Part shown: in pieces, positions 37,538 to 46,518 of the stretch
Layout: the number at the start of each line of letters is the position of its first letter
Numbering within the stretch: the stretch's first letter is position 1
Source: Streptococcus gwangjuense
Lineage (GTDB): Bacteria > Bacillota > Bacilli > Lactobacillales > Streptococcaceae
DNA length: 64,000 nucleotides
NCBI RefSeq assembly: GCF_003627155.1
Contig: NZ_CP032621.1
Coordinates: 620,001 to 684,000 of the forward strand
Reading direction: 5' to 3'
The notes under the pieces: generated by a model
Seen by the model: only the letters and a program-made list of their open reading frames with translations
Databases searched by the model: none
Told to the model about the DNA's origin: nothing
Position numbers and translations under genes: made by a program

Positions 37538-38098
37538 ATGACGCGATATGCTTTACTTGTTCGGGGCATTAACGTAGGTGGGAAAAATAAGGTTGTCATG
37601 GCGGAGCTACGTCAAGAATTGTCCGAATTGGAGCTTGAAAAGGTTGAAACCTACATAAACAGTGGCAATATTTTCTTTACTTCGACAGCTCCCAAAGCCC
37701 GATTGGTTGAAAAGTTAGAGGCTTTCTTTGAAGTCCATTATCCATTTATTCAGAGCTTTTCCTTGTTGAGTCTTGAGGACTTTGAAGAGGAACTTGAAAA
37801 TCTGCCTGAATGGTGGACCAAAGATTTGGCACGAAAGGATGTGCTCTTCTACACGGATAGCTTGGATGTGGATCAAGTCATCGAGAAAGTGAACAGTTTG
37901 GAACTGAAAGATGAAGTGGTTCATTTTGGAAGACTTGGGATTTTCTGGGGGAAATTCTCTGAGGAATCCTACTATGCAACTGCCTATCATAAGTACTTGC
38001 TCAAGATGCCTTTTTATCGCAACATCACCATTCGCAATGCTAAAACTTTTGACAAAATCAGTCAAATGCTAAAAAATAATAACGGAGACACACAATGA
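37538..38098 (+). CDS. DUF1697 family protein
   Basis: A 186-residue cytosolic protein of unknown function. The N-terminus RYALLVRGINVGGKNKVVMAEL and the later YINSGNIFF are the hallmarks of DUF1697. It lies between deoB and punA with a 1-base gap before it and a 4-base overlap after it, so it is part of the nucleoside operon, but nothing in the sequence shows a catalytic role. Confidence 0.82.
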   Translation: MTRYALLVRGINVGGKNKVVMAELRQELSELELEKVETYINSGNIFFTSTAPKARLVEKLEAFFEVHYPFIQSFSLLSLEDFEEELENLPEWWTKDLARKDVLFYTDSLDVDQVIEKVNSLELKDEVVHFGRLGIFWGKFSEESYYATAYHKYLLKMPFYRNITIRNAKTFDKISQMLKNNNGDTQ

Positions 38099-38904
38099 CA
38101 TTTTTAGACAAAATCAATGAGACAGCTGCTTTCCTGAAGGATAAGGGAATCCAAACGCCTGAGTTCGGTCTAATCCTTGGATCAGGACTTGGAGAACTTG
38201 CAGAAGAGATCGAAAATCCAGTTGTAGTAGACTATGCTGAGATTCCAAATTGGGGCCGATCTACAGTAGTCGGTCACGCTGGTAAATTAGTATATGGTGA
38301 ACTTGCAGGTCGTAAGGTCTTAGCTCTTCAAGGGCGTTTCCATTTCTACGAAGGAAATCCTCTGGAAGTTGTGACTTTCCCAGTTCGTGTCATGAAAGTT
38401 CTTGGATGTGAAGGTGTCATTGTAACCAATGCAGCTGGAGGTATTGGATTTGGCCCAGGTACTTTGATGGCTATCTCAGACCATATCAACATGACGGGGC
38501 AAAACCCATTGATGGGTGAAAACTTGGATGAATTTGGTCCTCGTTTCCCTGATATGTCTAAGGCCTATACACCAGAATACCGTGCTACTGCCCATGAAGT
38601 GGCTAAAAAACTTGGTATCAAGCTTGATGAAGGTGTCTATATTGGTGTAACTGGTCCGACTTATGAAACACCAGCAGAAATTCGTGCCTATAAGACACTG
38701 GGAGCAGATGCTGTGGGTATGTCTACGGTTCCTGAAGTTATCGTGGCAGCCCACTCAGGTTTAAAAGTTCTGGGAATTTCATGTATTACTAACTTTGCTG
38801 CTGGATTCCAAGAAGAACTGAACCACGAAGAGGTTGTAGAAGTGACTGAACGTGTTAAAGGCGACTTCAAAGGCTTGCTTAAAGCAATTCTTGCTGAATT
38901 GTAA
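38095..38904 (+). CDS. punA: purine nucleoside phosphorylase (PunA)
   Basis: Phosphorolysis of inosine and guanosine. The 269-residue product is of the trimeric PNP class: GLILGSGLGELAEE, VVGHAGKLVYG, LQGRFHFYEG, TNAAGGIGFG, and the specificity region with CITNFAAGF. It overlaps the DUF1697 gene by 4 bases. It is the second purine nucleoside phosphorylase in the window besides DeoD, with which it differs in family and substrate range. Confidence 0.95.
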   Translation: MTFLDKINETAAFLKDKGIQTPEFGLILGSGLGELAEEIENPVVVDYAEIPNWGRSTVVGHAGKLVYGELAGRKVLALQGRFHFYEGNPLEVVTFPVRVMKVLGCEGVIVTNAAGGIGFGPGTLMAISDHINMTGQNPLMGENLDEFGPRFPDMSKAYTPEYRATAHEVAKKLGIKLDEGVYIGVTGPTYETPAEIRAYKTLGADAVGMSTVPEVIVAAHSGLKVLGISCITNFAAGFQEELNHEEVVEVTERVKGDFKGLLKAILAEL

Positions 38905-38906
38905 TC

Positions 38907-40190
38907 ATGTTAATAGAATTGAGGAGTATTTTTCGAAAAATTCCTTATAATTTTAGATTATTCATAGCAGTAATTCTGCAAGGAATAGTTTCGGGTTTAT
39001 CTGGTATATTTCTCCATTATCTTTTAGAGATGATGGAGAAGCTAGCTTTTGGTCAGTCAGAGCACCATAGTGGTTTTTTGACAGATGGAGTTTCCTCCTC
39101 ACGGATAGGACTAAGTTTAATAATCGTGGGTCTTAGCTCGTCCTTAGTCTGGTACTTCTTGCAAAAAGGGTCGAAGATTTTTTCCATCAAAGCTCAGATG
39201 AAGGATGAGACTTCACAATACAAGCTTCATTTTCTAAAACAGCTATTTCATTCAATTTGGCAGATCATTGCAGTTGGAGGGGGAGCCCCTATTGGCAAAG
39301 AAGCTGCACCACGAGAAATTGGAACTCTATTTGCAGGACCAATTGGAAAAATATGTTCTCTCTCTAAGAAGGATCAAATCTTTCTCCTTGCTTGTGGTGC
39401 TGGTGCTGGTTTAGCAGCTGTCTATCAGGTTCCATTAACAAGTGTCTTCTTTGTTTTTGAAACCCTAGGAATTGCTCTATCTATTAAACGATTTGTCTTA
39501 GTCGGTTTGACTACCTATGTGTCAACCTATACAGCAGGCTGGGTTATTTCAGATCAGGCTCTCTACCAGATTCCAGCTATCACATGGTCATTAAAGGAAA
39601 TATGGATTATTCCCTTATTACTTCTTTTCTTAACCCCACTGGCTTGGCTTTTTGGTCGCTTAAGTAAAGAAGCGTCTTCAAACAGAATAAAAGATAAACG
39701 AATACTTCTCACATTGCCCTCAGCTTTTCTTTTTCTTGTTGGTCTTGCAAGTTCCTTTCCACATCTACTTGGTAATGGACGCATGATGGCTCAGGAAATT
39801 TTAAATGGTAGCAGTGGTCAAACAGTGCTTCTCATGTTTTTCCTAAAAGCAGTGGTCGTTCTTATTATCCTTTGGGCAGGGGCCTATGGTGGTACTCTTA
39901 CGCCATCTTTTGCCTTGGGGATGGCTGGAGCTGCCCTCTTTGGAATAATTCTAGGTGTGGATAGCCAGCCAACCACTTTACTTTTGGGATCTGTTTGCTT
40001 TTTGTCCGTGACTTTGAAGGCTCCCTGGTCTGCAACCGGATTAGTTATAGGTTTCACTGGGCTAGGTATAGATTCTATTCCGTATTTCTTAGTAACAGCT
40101 GTTTTAGCCTATGAATTTGCAAAAATGCTAGACCGCTTTCCTTGGGCTAGCATATTGTGTCAGAAGTCAAAGAATAAAGTAATTAGGTAG
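38907..40190 (+). CDS. ClC-family chloride channel or antiporter
   Basis: A 427-residue integral membrane protein of the ClC fold with about ten membrane segments. The filter region GGGAPIGKEAAPRE (about 128-141) contains the gating Glu of the GKE motif, and GAYGGTLTPSFALGMAGAAL near 331 is the second anion-site block. The first family motif (GSGIP) is not recognisable. It begins 2 bases after punA and is probably co-transcribed with it. The transported ion (chloride or another anion) cannot be decided from sequence. Confidence 0.83.
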   Translation: MLIELRSIFRKIPYNFRLFIAVILQGIVSGLSGIFLHYLLEMMEKLAFGQSEHHSGFLTDGVSSSRIGLSLIIVGLSSSLVWYFLQKGSKIFSIKAQMKDETSQYKLHFLKQLFHSIWQIIAVGGGAPIGKEAAPREIGTLFAGPIGKICSLSKKDQIFLLACGAGAGLAAVYQVPLTSVFFVFETLGIALSIKRFVLVGLTTYVSTYTAGWVISDQALYQIPAITWSLKEIWIIPLLLLFLTPLAWLFGRLSKEASSNRIKDKRILLTLPSAFLFLVGLASSFPHLLGNGRMMAQEILNGSSGQTVLLMFFLKAVVVLIILWAGAYGGTLTPSFALGMAGAALFGIILGVDSQPTTLLLGSVCFLSVTLKAPWSATGLVIGFTGLGIDSIPYFLVTAVLAYEFAKMLDRFPWASILCQKSKNKVIR

Positions 40191-40287
40191 GAAATGCCCA
40201 TTTCTTCTAGTCAGGGATTTATCTTAAAAGATTAAAAACTATTGTCAGTTTATCAATAACTGTTTTAAATAAAAATGTAGTAGGCTT

Positions 40288-40315
40288 ATCGGAGTCATGA
40301 TTGAATCCGATTTTT
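40288..40315 (+). terminator. terminator after the ClC gene
   Basis: ATCGGA and TCCGAT with a 12-base loop, then TTTT. Confidence 0.7.
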
Positions 40316-40486
40316 CCTAGCTATGAAATATAAAAATAAAAAAAGAAAGGTAGAGCGTGTGTTCTGATTTGAACACGAGCGGAAAACTTTTCTAAAAATC
40401 AGAAAGTAAGGGTAGTTCGGGTTTGAATTGAAGCCGGTCTAATCTTCTCAATATCATCAAAATTAAGAAAGAAAGGAATTGACCCC

Positions 40487-40575
40487 ACCCTAAAAGCAGT
40501 GGGAAAAAGATAGTTGGTCTAGCGAGCATCGCTCACTGCTCCCAACTCCTATTTCCCCTTTGCTTTTTGACGGGT
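40487..40575 (+). promoter_or_regulatory. hairpin element, unit 2
   Basis: Five helices stack in order: ACCC/GGGT, AAAAGCA/TGCTTTT, GGGAAA/TTTCCC, then an internal loop AAGAT opposite CCTA, AGTTGG/CCAACT, a second internal loop opening TCT, and AGCGA/TCGCT with a 3-base loop. The same architecture with other base pairs occurs at 40647. Confidence 0.7.
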
Positions 40576-40646
40576 TTGGTATCTTTCTGATTATAAATTT
40601 TAGAATAAAGAAAGGATGGGTTAACTGTATTCATTGAACTGAATAC

Positions 40647-40733
40647 GGGCGGAGAACTGTGTAAAAAAGATAAACTGTCTAGCATCTGCGATGCGTCGTC
40701 AGTTTCCTATTTTTACTTTGTTCTCTGTCGCCC
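40647..40733 (+). promoter_or_regulatory. hairpin element, unit 3, directly before deoD
   Basis: Helices in order: GGGCG/CGCCC, AGAAC/GTTCT, GTAAAAA/TTTTTAC, internal loop AGAT opposite CCTA, AAACTG/CAGTTT, a second internal loop opening TCTA, and GCATC/GATGC with a 3-base loop. It ends 14 bases before the deoD ATG. Confidence 0.7.
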
Positions 40734-40747
40734 TTTATATCTTAACT

Positions 40748-41458
40748 ATGTCTATCCATATTGCTGCTCAGCAGGGTGAAATTGCTGATAAAATTCTTCT
40801 TCCTGGAGATCCTCTTCGTGCTAAGTTTATTGCGGAGAATTTCCTTGAAGATGCTGTTTGTTTTAACGAAGTACGTAACATGTTTGGTTACACTGGTACT
40901 TACAAGGGCCACCGTGTATCAGTCATGGGAACTGGGATGGGGATGCCATCTATTTCGATTTATGCGCGTGAGTTGATTGTTGACTACGGTGTGAAAAAAT
41001 TGATCCGTGTGGGAACAGCAGGTTCATTGAATGAAGATGTTCACGTCCGTGAATTAGTTTTGGCGCAGGCAGCTGCAACCAACTCTAACATCATCCGCAA
41101 TGACTGGCCACAGTACGATTTCCCACAAATTGCTAGCTTTGATTTGCTGGACAAGGCCTACCATATCGCTAAAGAACTTGGTATGACAACCCACGTTGGG
41201 AACGTTTTGTCATCTGATGTCTTTTACTCAAACTACTTTGAAAAGAATATCGAGCTTGGTAAATGGGGAGTCAAGGCTGTGGAAATGGAAGCAGCAGCCC
41301 TTTACTATCTGGCGGCCCAACACCATGTTGACGCGCTTGCCATCATGACTATTTCTGATAGTTTGGTCAATCCAGATGAAGATACGACTGCAGAAGAACG
41401 CCAAAATACCTTCACTGATATGATGAAGGTTGGATTGGAAACCTTAATTGCAGAGTAA
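40748..41458 (+). CDS. deoD: purine nucleoside phosphorylase (DeoD, hexameric class)
   Basis: Phosphorolysis of purine ribo- and deoxyribonucleosides, including adenosine. From the ATG at 40748 it has 236 residues beginning [22 protein letters not shown], the family start. [27 protein letters not shown] and [13 protein letters not shown] are signature blocks, and [17 protein letters not shown] carries the catalytic Asp. The frame continues 57 bases upstream to another ATG inside the hairpin element, which is unlikely to be used. No Shine-Dalgarno sequence precedes the chosen ATG. A terminator separates it from pavA. Confidence 0.93.
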   Translation: MSIHIAAQQGEIADKILLPGDPLRAKFIAENFLEDAVCFNEVRNMFGYTGTYKGHRVSVMGTGMGMPSISIYARELIVDYGVKKLIRVGTAGSLNEDVHVRELVLAQAAATNSNIIRNDWPQYDFPQIASFDLLDKAYHIAKELGMTTHVGNVLSSDVFYSNYFEKNIELGKWGVKAVEMEAAALYYLAAQHHVDALAIMTISDSLVNPDEDTTAEERQNTFTDMMKVGLETLIAE

Positions 41459-41468
41459 AATGTAAAAG

Positions 41469-41502
41469 AAAATCCTGATTTCAAGTGAAATCAGGATTTT
41501 TT
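41469..41502. terminator. bidirectional terminator between deoD and pavA
   Basis: AAAATCCTGATTTC and GAAATCAGGATTTT are exactly complementary (14 bp) with loop AAGT. The pavA stop codon lies within the stem. Confidence 0.9.
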
Positions 41503-43146
41503 CATGGATGCGATTTTTTCTGGGTCTGGTGTGACACGGAGGGTCTTTTGTCCCGTGTAAGTTACAAAGCCTGGTTTGCCACCAGTTGGTTTGTTGAGTT
41601 TTTTGACTTCAATCATATCCACCTGGACCAGATTTGACAGGCGACCTTGAGAGAAGTAGGCTGCAAGTTCTGCTGCGTCTGTCTTGACTTCATCAGATGG
41701 GTCTAGGTTGCCTGAGATGACAACGTGGCTTCCAGGAATGTCCTTGACATGGAACCAAAGTTCCTCCTTGCGTGCCATTTTAAAGGTTAGCTCCTCATTT
41801 TGCAGGTTATTGCGTCCGACATAGATGATGGTTTTGCCATCGCTCGCCATATACTGTTCTGGTTTTTTGCGTTTCTGAATTTTCTCTCGCTGTCTTCTGC
41901 GGATAAAACCTGTTTGGATCAATTCTTCACGGATTTCAGCGATTTCTTCCAGCCCAGCTTGGTTGAGAACAGTTTCCACACTTTCCAGATAGAGAATGGT
42001 TGCCTTGGTTTCTTCAATCAGATCAGTCAAGTATTTGACAGCTTCTTTGAGTTTCTGGTAACGTTTAAAATAGCGTTGGGCATTCTGGTTGGGAGTCAGA
42101 GCCTTATCAAGCGCAATGGTGATAGGTTGATTAGTATAGTAGTTGTCTAGAATAACCTGGTCTTGGTCGTTAGGCACTTGGTGGAGGAAGGTTGTTAGCA
42201 ATTCACCCTTTTGGCGAAATTCCTCAGCATTGTCTGTCGCTAGTAACTCTTTTTCTTGTTTTTTGAGTTTGTGTCGGTTTTTATGAAGTTCATTTTCAAC
42301 ACGACGAATGAGTTCACTGGCTTGCTGTTTGACGCGGTCGCGCTCAGCCTTATCCTTATAGTAGGTGTCCAACAAATCAGAAAGACTGGCAAAAGGCTCT
42401 CCCACCTGATTTGCAAAAGGAACTGGGCTGAAGGATGTCTCTGTCAAGCAGGGCTTGGTTTCTTGACTGAAAAAGTTACGGAAAGTAGACAGTTTATCAC
42501 TAATCAGCAGGTCTTCCAATTCATTTGCCGTATCACGTCCCAGACCTTGAAAGAGGCTTTGAAGATTTTTAGCTGTCGTTTCCTGTGTTTGTAGGATTTC
42601 AAAGAGCTTTTCATCCTTGATCGTAAAAGGATTGAGAGATTCCGTACTTGGCGGAGCTATGTAGGTCGATCCAGGAAGCAAGGTACGGTAGCTATTTTGT
42701 GAAAAGCCGACGTGTTTGATAACTTCGAGGATTTTATGACTGCTTTTATCGACCAGTAGAATATTACTGTGTTTCCCCATAATTTCGATAATCAAGGTAG
42801 CCTGAATATGGTCTCCAATCTCGTTTTTATTGGAAACTATCATTTCCACAATACGGTCATTTTCCACTTGCTCAATAGACTCAATCAGGGCACCCTGCAA
42901 ATATTTTCTCAAAACCATGATAAAGGTGGAAGGTTGGGCTGGATTTTCAAAAGTCGTTTGGGTCAGCTGAATGCGTCCAAAAACTGGATGGGCAGAAAGG
43001 AGCAGGCGATGACTTTGGCGATTGCTGCGGATTTGCAAGACTAATTCTTGTTCAAAAGGCTGATTGATTTTCTGGATGCGACCATTCACTAACTCTCTTC
43101 GCAATTCCTCAACCATGTGGTGTAAAAAAAATCCGTCAAATGACAT
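41491..43146 (-). CDS. pavA: PavA/RqcH, ribosome-associated quality control protein with fibronectin-binding activity
   Basis: RqcH/NEMF homologues bind obstructed 50S subunits and add alanine tails; in pneumococcus the same protein was described as the fibronectin-binding adhesin PavA. The start at 43146 gives 551 residues beginning MSFDGFFLHHMVEEL. NFACT-N fills about 1-200, a coiled coil about 280-430, and NFACT-R about 435-540 with KEELWFHVKDIPGSHVVI. A start 27 bases upstream lacks a ribosome site. It is transcribed away from ybeY. Confidence 0.95.
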   Translation of the reverse strand: MSFDGFFLHHMVEELRRELVNGRIQKINQPFEQELVLQIRSNRQSHRLLLSAHPVFGRIQLTQTTFENPAQPSTFIMVLRKYLQGALIESIEQVENDRIVEMIVSNKNEIGDHIQATLIIEIMGKHSNILLVDKSSHKILEVIKHVGFSQNSYRTLLPGSTYIAPPSTESLNPFTIKDEKLFEILQTQETTAKNLQSLFQGLGRDTANELEDLLISDKLSTFRNFFSQETKPCLTETSFSPVPFANQVGEPFASLSDLLDTYYKDKAERDRVKQQASELIRRVENELHKNRHKLKKQEKELLATDNAEEFRQKGELLTTFLHQVPNDQDQVILDNYYTNQPITIALDKALTPNQNAQRYFKRYQKLKEAVKYLTDLIEETKATILYLESVETVLNQAGLEEIAEIREELIQTGFIRRRQREKIQKRKKPEQYMASDGKTIIYVGRNNLQNEELTFKMARKEELWFHVKDIPGSHVVISGNLDPSDEVKTDAAELAAYFSQGRLSNLVQVDMIEVKKLNKPTGGKPGFVTYTGQKTLRVTPDPEKIASMKKS

Positions 43147-43176
43147 CGTTCTCTCCTTGTGATTGTATTCCATAGT

Positions 43177-43185
43177 ATTATATCA
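43177..43185 (-). promoter_or_regulatory. extended -10 promoter of pavA
   Basis: On the minus strand TGATATAAT, 31 bases before the start codon. Confidence 0.65.
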
Positions 43186-43212
43186 AAAAGGTAGAATAAA
43201 ATCATGGAAATG

Positions 43213-43221
43213 TGGTATAAT
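43213..43221 (+). promoter_or_regulatory. extended -10 promoter of the ybeY-era operon
   Basis: TGGTATAAT, 30 bases before the ybeY ATG. It lies back to back with the pavA promoter, about 35 bases away. Confidence 0.7.
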
Positions 43222-43250
43222 AAAGCCAAGTAAAGAGAAACGAGAAGCAC

Positions 43251-43748
43251 ATGTATATTGAAATGGTAGATGAAACTGGTCAAGTTTCAAAAGAAATGTT
43301 GCAACAAACCCAAGAAATTTTGGAATTTGCAGCCCAAAAATTAGGCAAAGAAGACAAGGAAATGGCAGTTACCTTTGTGACCAATGAACGTAGTCATGAA
43401 CTCAATCTGGAGTACCGTGACACCGACCGTCCGACAGATGTCATCAGCCTTGAGTATAAGCCAGAGTTGGAAATTGCCTTTGACGAAGAGGATTTACTTG
43501 AAAATCCAGAATTGGCAGAGATGATGTCTGAGTTTGATGCCTATATTGGGGAACTGTTCATCTCTATCGATAAAGCACATGAGCAGGCCGAGGAATATGG
43601 CCATAGCTTTGAGCGTGAGATGGGCTTCTTGGCAGTACACGGCTTTTTACATATCAACGGCTATGATCACTACACTCCGGAAGAAGAAGCGGAGATGTTC
43701 GGTTTACAAGAAGAAATTTTGACAGCCTATGGACTCACAAGACAATAA
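43251..43748 (+). CDS. ybeY: endoribonuclease YbeY
   Basis: Metal-dependent RNase for 16S rRNA 3'-end maturation and ribosome quality control. The 165 residues include [12 protein letters not shown] and the zinc site [11 protein letters not shown], with three His as in the family. It heads ybeY-dgkA-era-mutM-coaE-pmrA-rpmG; the 3' end overlaps dgkA by 20 bases. Confidence 0.95.
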   Translation: MYIEMVDETGQVSKEMLQQTQEILEFAAQKLGKEDKEMAVTFVTNERSHELNLEYRDTDRPTDVISLEYKPELEIAFDEEDLLENPELAEMMSEFDAYIGELFISIDKAHEQAEEYGHSFEREMGFLAVHGFLHINGYDHYTPEEEAEMFGLQEEILTAYGLTRQ

Positions 43749-44124
43749 ACGAAAATGGAAAAATCGTGACCTGATATCCAGTTTAGAATTTGCTCTCACA
43801 GGAATTTTTACTGCCATCAAGGAAGAACGCAATATGCGAAAACATGCAGTGACGGCTCTTGTGGTCGTCCTTGCCGGTTTTGTTTTTCAGGTGTCACGAA
43901 TCGAATGGCTCTTTCTCCTATTGAGCATTTTCTTGGTAGTAGCCTTTGAAATTATCAACTCTGCTATTGAAAATGTGGTGGATTTGGCCAGTCACTATCA
44001 CTTTTCTATGCTGGCTAAAAATGCCAAGGATATGGCGGCTGGCGCGGTATTAGTGGTCTCTCTTTTCGCAGCCTTAACAGGCGCATTGATTTTTCTCCCA
44101 CGGATTTGGGATTTATTATTTTAA
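43729..44124 (+). CDS. dgkA: diacylglycerol/undecaprenol kinase, DgkA type
   Basis: Small membrane kinase that phosphorylates undecaprenol (or diacylglycerol) for lipid-carrier recycling. In 131 residues: an amphipathic N-terminus with [23 protein letters not shown], then three membrane helices (about 43-60, 63-82 and 100-122) with [14 protein letters not shown] holding the catalytic and metal-binding Glu residues. It begins inside ybeY. Confidence 0.94.
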   Translation: MDSQDNKRKWKNRDLISSLEFALTGIFTAIKEERNMRKHAVTALVVVLAGFVFQVSRIEWLFLLLSIFLVVAFEIINSAIENVVDLASHYHFSMLAKNAKDMAAGAVLVVSLFAALTGALIFLPRIWDLLF

Positions 44125-44140
44125 ATAGCAAGAGGAAATT

Positions 44141-45040
44141 ATGACTTTTAAATCAGGCTTTGTAGCCATTTTAGGACGTCCCAATGTTGGGAAGTCAACT
44201 TTTTTAAATCACGTTATGGGGCAAAAGATTGCCATCATGAGTGACAAGGCGCAAACAACGCGCAACAAAATCATGGGAATTTACACGACTGATAAGGAAC
44301 AAATCGTCTTTATCGACACACCAGGGATTCACAAGCCTAAAACGGCCCTTGGAGATTTCATGGTAGAATCTGCCTATAGCACCCTTCGTGAAGTGGATAC
44401 CGTTCTTTTTATGGTACCTGCTGATGAAGCGCGTGGTAAGGGGGACGATATGATTATCGAGCGTCTTAAGGCTGCCAAGGTTCCTGTGATTTTGGTGGTG
44501 AACAAGATTGATAAGATTCACCCAGATCAGCTTCTGTCTCAGATTGATGATTTTCGTAATCAAATGGACTTCAAGGAAATCGTTCCTATCTCAGCCCTTC
44601 AGGGAAATAACGTGTCTCGTCTAGTGGATATTTTGAGCGAAAATCTGGACGAAGGTTTCCAGTATTTCCCGTCTGATCAAATCACAGACCATCCAGAACG
44701 TTTCTTGGTTTCAGAAATGGTTCGTGAGAAAGTCTTGCACCTAACTCGTGAAGAAATTCCTCACTCAGTTGCCGTAGTAGTTGATTCTATGAAACGAGAC
44801 GAAGAAACAGACAAGGTTCACATCCGTGCAACCATCATGGTTGAGCGCGATAGTCAGAAAGGGATTATCATCGGTAAAGGTGGTGCTATGCTTAAGAAAA
44901 TCGGTAGCATGGCCCGTCGTGATATTGAACTCATGCTAGGAGACAAGGTCTTCCTAGAAACCTGGGTCAAGGTCAAGAAAAACTGGCGCGATAAAAAGCT
45001 AGATTTAGCTGACTTTGGCTATAATGAAAAAGAATACTAA
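44141..45040 (+). CDS. era: GTPase Era
   Basis: Essential GTPase that binds the 3' end of 16S rRNA in 30S assembly. The 299 residues show the G1 motif GRPNVGKST (about 12), G3 DTPGIH, G4 NKID and a C-terminal KH domain with [14 protein letters not shown]. An AGAGG ribosome site follows dgkA. The neighbouring ybeY also acts in 16S maturation. Confidence 0.97.
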   Translation: MTFKSGFVAILGRPNVGKSTFLNHVMGQKIAIMSDKAQTTRNKIMGIYTTDKEQIVFIDTPGIHKPKTALGDFMVESAYSTLREVDTVLFMVPADEARGKGDDMIIERLKAAKVPVILVVNKIDKIHPDQLLSQIDDFRNQMDFKEIVPISALQGNNVSRLVDILSENLDEGFQYFPSDQITDHPERFLVSEMVREKVLHLTREEIPHSVAVVVDSMKRDEETDKVHIRATIMVERDSQKGIIIGKGGAMLKKIGSMARRDIELMLGDKVFLETWVKVKKNWRDKKLDLADFGYNEKEY

Positions 45041-45088
45041 GTAGAGGTGGGCTCATGCCTGCTTCTTGTTTTTACAGAAGGAGGACTT

Positions 45089-45913
45089 ATGCCTGAATTA
45101 CCTGAGGTTGAAACCGTTCGTCGTGGCTTAGAAAAATTGATTTTGGGTAAAAAGATTTCGAGTGTAGAAATTCGCTACCCCAAGATGATTAAGACAGATT
45201 TGGGCGAATTTCAAAAGAAAGTGCCTGGTCAAGTTGTTGAGTCAATGGGACGTCGTGGGAAATATTTGCTTTTTTACCTGACAGACAAGGTCTTGATTTC
45301 CCATCTGCGGATGGAGGGCAAGTATTTTTACTATCCAGACCAAGTACCTGAACGCAAGCATGTCCATGTTTTCTTTCAGTTTGAAGATGGTGGCACGCTT
45401 GTTTATGAGGATGTACGCAAGTTTGGTACTATGGAACTCTTGGCTCCTGACCTTTTAGACGCCTACTTTATTTCTAAAAAATTAGGTCCTGAGCCAAAAG
45501 AGTCAGACTTTGATGTGCAGGTCTTTCAAGATGCTCTAGCCAAGTCCAAAAAGCCTATCAAATCCCATCTCCTAGACCAGACCTTGGTAGCTGGACTTGG
45601 CAATATCTATGTGGATGAGGTTCTCTGGCGAGCTCAGGTTCATCCAGCTAGACCTTCCCAGACTTTGACAGCAGAAGAAGCGACTGCCATTCATGACCAG
45701 ACCATTGCTATTTTGGGTCAGGCTGTTGAAAAAGGTGGTTCCACCATTCGGACCTATACCAATGCCTTTGGGGAAGATGGAACCATGCAGGATTTTCATC
45801 AAGTCTATGACAAGGCTGGTCAAGAATGTTCACGTTGTGGCGCCGTGATTGAGAAAATCCAACTAGGTGGACGAGGCACCCACTTTTGTCCAAACTGCCA
45901 AAGGAGGAGCTGA
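45089..45913 (+). CDS. mutM: formamidopyrimidine-DNA glycosylase
   Basis: Removes 8-oxoguanine and other oxidised purines from DNA. The start at 45089 follows AAGGAGG and exposes the catalytic N-terminus [13 protein letters not shown] (Pro2, Glu3); this decides against an in-frame start 42 bases upstream. It has 274 residues, with a C-terminal zinc finger (CSRCGAVI and CPNC). The stop overlaps the coaE start (TGATG). Confidence 0.96.
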   Translation: MPELPEVETVRRGLEKLILGKKISSVEIRYPKMIKTDLGEFQKKVPGQVVESMGRRGKYLLFYLTDKVLISHLRMEGKYFYYPDQVPERKHVHVFFQFEDGGTLVYEDVRKFGTMELLAPDLLDAYFISKKLGPEPKESDFDVQVFQDALAKSKKPIKSHLLDQTLVAGLGNIYVDEVLWRAQVHPARPSQTLTAEEATAIHDQTIAILGQAVEKGGSTIRTYTNAFGEDGTMQDFHQVYDKAGQECSRCGAVIEKIQLGGRGTHFCPNCQRRS

Positions 45914-46518
45914 TGGGGAAAATCATCGGAATCACAGGAGGAATTGCCTCTGGTAAGTCAACAGTGACAAATTTTCTAAGAAAGCAAGGCTTTCAAGTAG
46001 TGGATGCCGACGCAGTCGTCCACCAACTACAGAAACCTGGTGGTCGTCTGTTTCAGTTTCTAGTCCAGCACTTTGGTCAAAAAATTATCTTAGAAAATGG
46101 AGAACTCAATCGCACTCTCCTAACTAGTCTCATCTTTTCAAATACTGATGAACGAGAATGGTCTAAGCAAATTCAAGGAGAGATTATTCGTGAGGAACTG
46201 GCTATTTTGAGAGACCAATTGGCTCAGACAGAAGAGATTTTCTTCATGGATATTCCTCTACTTTTTGAGCAGGACTACAGCGCTTGGTTTGATGAGACAT
46301 GGTTAGTCTATGTGGACCGAGATGTCCAAGTGAAACGCTTAATGAAAAGGGACCAGTTGTCCAAGGATGAAGCTGAGTCTCGTTTGGCAGCCCAGTGGCC
46401 CTTAGAAAAAAAGAAACATTTGGCCAGTTATGCGCTAGACAACAATGGCAATCAGGATCAGCTTTTAACTCAAGTGCTTATTCTTCTTGATGGAGGTAAG
46501 CAAGATGACAGAGATTAA
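45913..46518 (+). CDS. coaE: dephospho-CoA kinase
   Basis: Final step of coenzyme A synthesis. The 201-residue product starts [17 protein letters not shown] with a P-loop. VVDADAVVHQLQ and FFMDIPLLFE are family blocks. The ATG at 45913 shares a base with the mutM stop and has GGAGGAG upstream. It overlaps pmrA by 14 bases. Confidence 0.95.
   Translation: MGKIIGITGGIASGKSTVTNFLRKQGFQVVDADAVVHQLQKPGGRLFQFLVQHFGQKIILENGELNRTLLTSLIFSNTDEREWSKQIQGEIIREELAILRDQLAQTEEIFFMDIPLLFEQDYSAWFDETWLVYVDRDVQVKRLMKRDQLSKDEAESRLAAQWPLEKKKHLASYALDNNGNQDQLLTQVLILLDGGKQDDRD

Larger units (their letters stand above)
40343..40740 (+). promoter_or_regulatory. three-unit structured leader region before deoD
   Basis: The 557-base gap before deoD holds three units that each open with AAGAAAGG (ending at 40350, 40476 and 40615). 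Units 2 and 3 form the same long hairpin with different bases (separate entries). Units 1 and 3 also carry a small hairpin after the opening (GTGTTC/GAACAC, and GTATTCA/TGAATAC at 40627-40646), each followed by a GCGGANAAC block; unit 1 is otherwise degenerate. No protein frame is evident. No promoter could be assigned with confidence. Confidence 0.6.

Noticed and set aside
40316..40740. Fluoride or preQ1 riboswitch next to the ClC and deoD genes
   Set aside because: The conserved pseudoknot sequences of those classes are absent, and the hairpins have a different architecture.
40691..40747. Upstream ATG of deoD at 40691
   Set aside because: It lies in the apical stem of the hairpin element; the 19 added residues are not part of the DeoD family.
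41800..43044. Several + strand frames of 90-116 codons opposite pavA
   Set aside because: They are complements of pavA codons, without ribosome sites or recognisable products.
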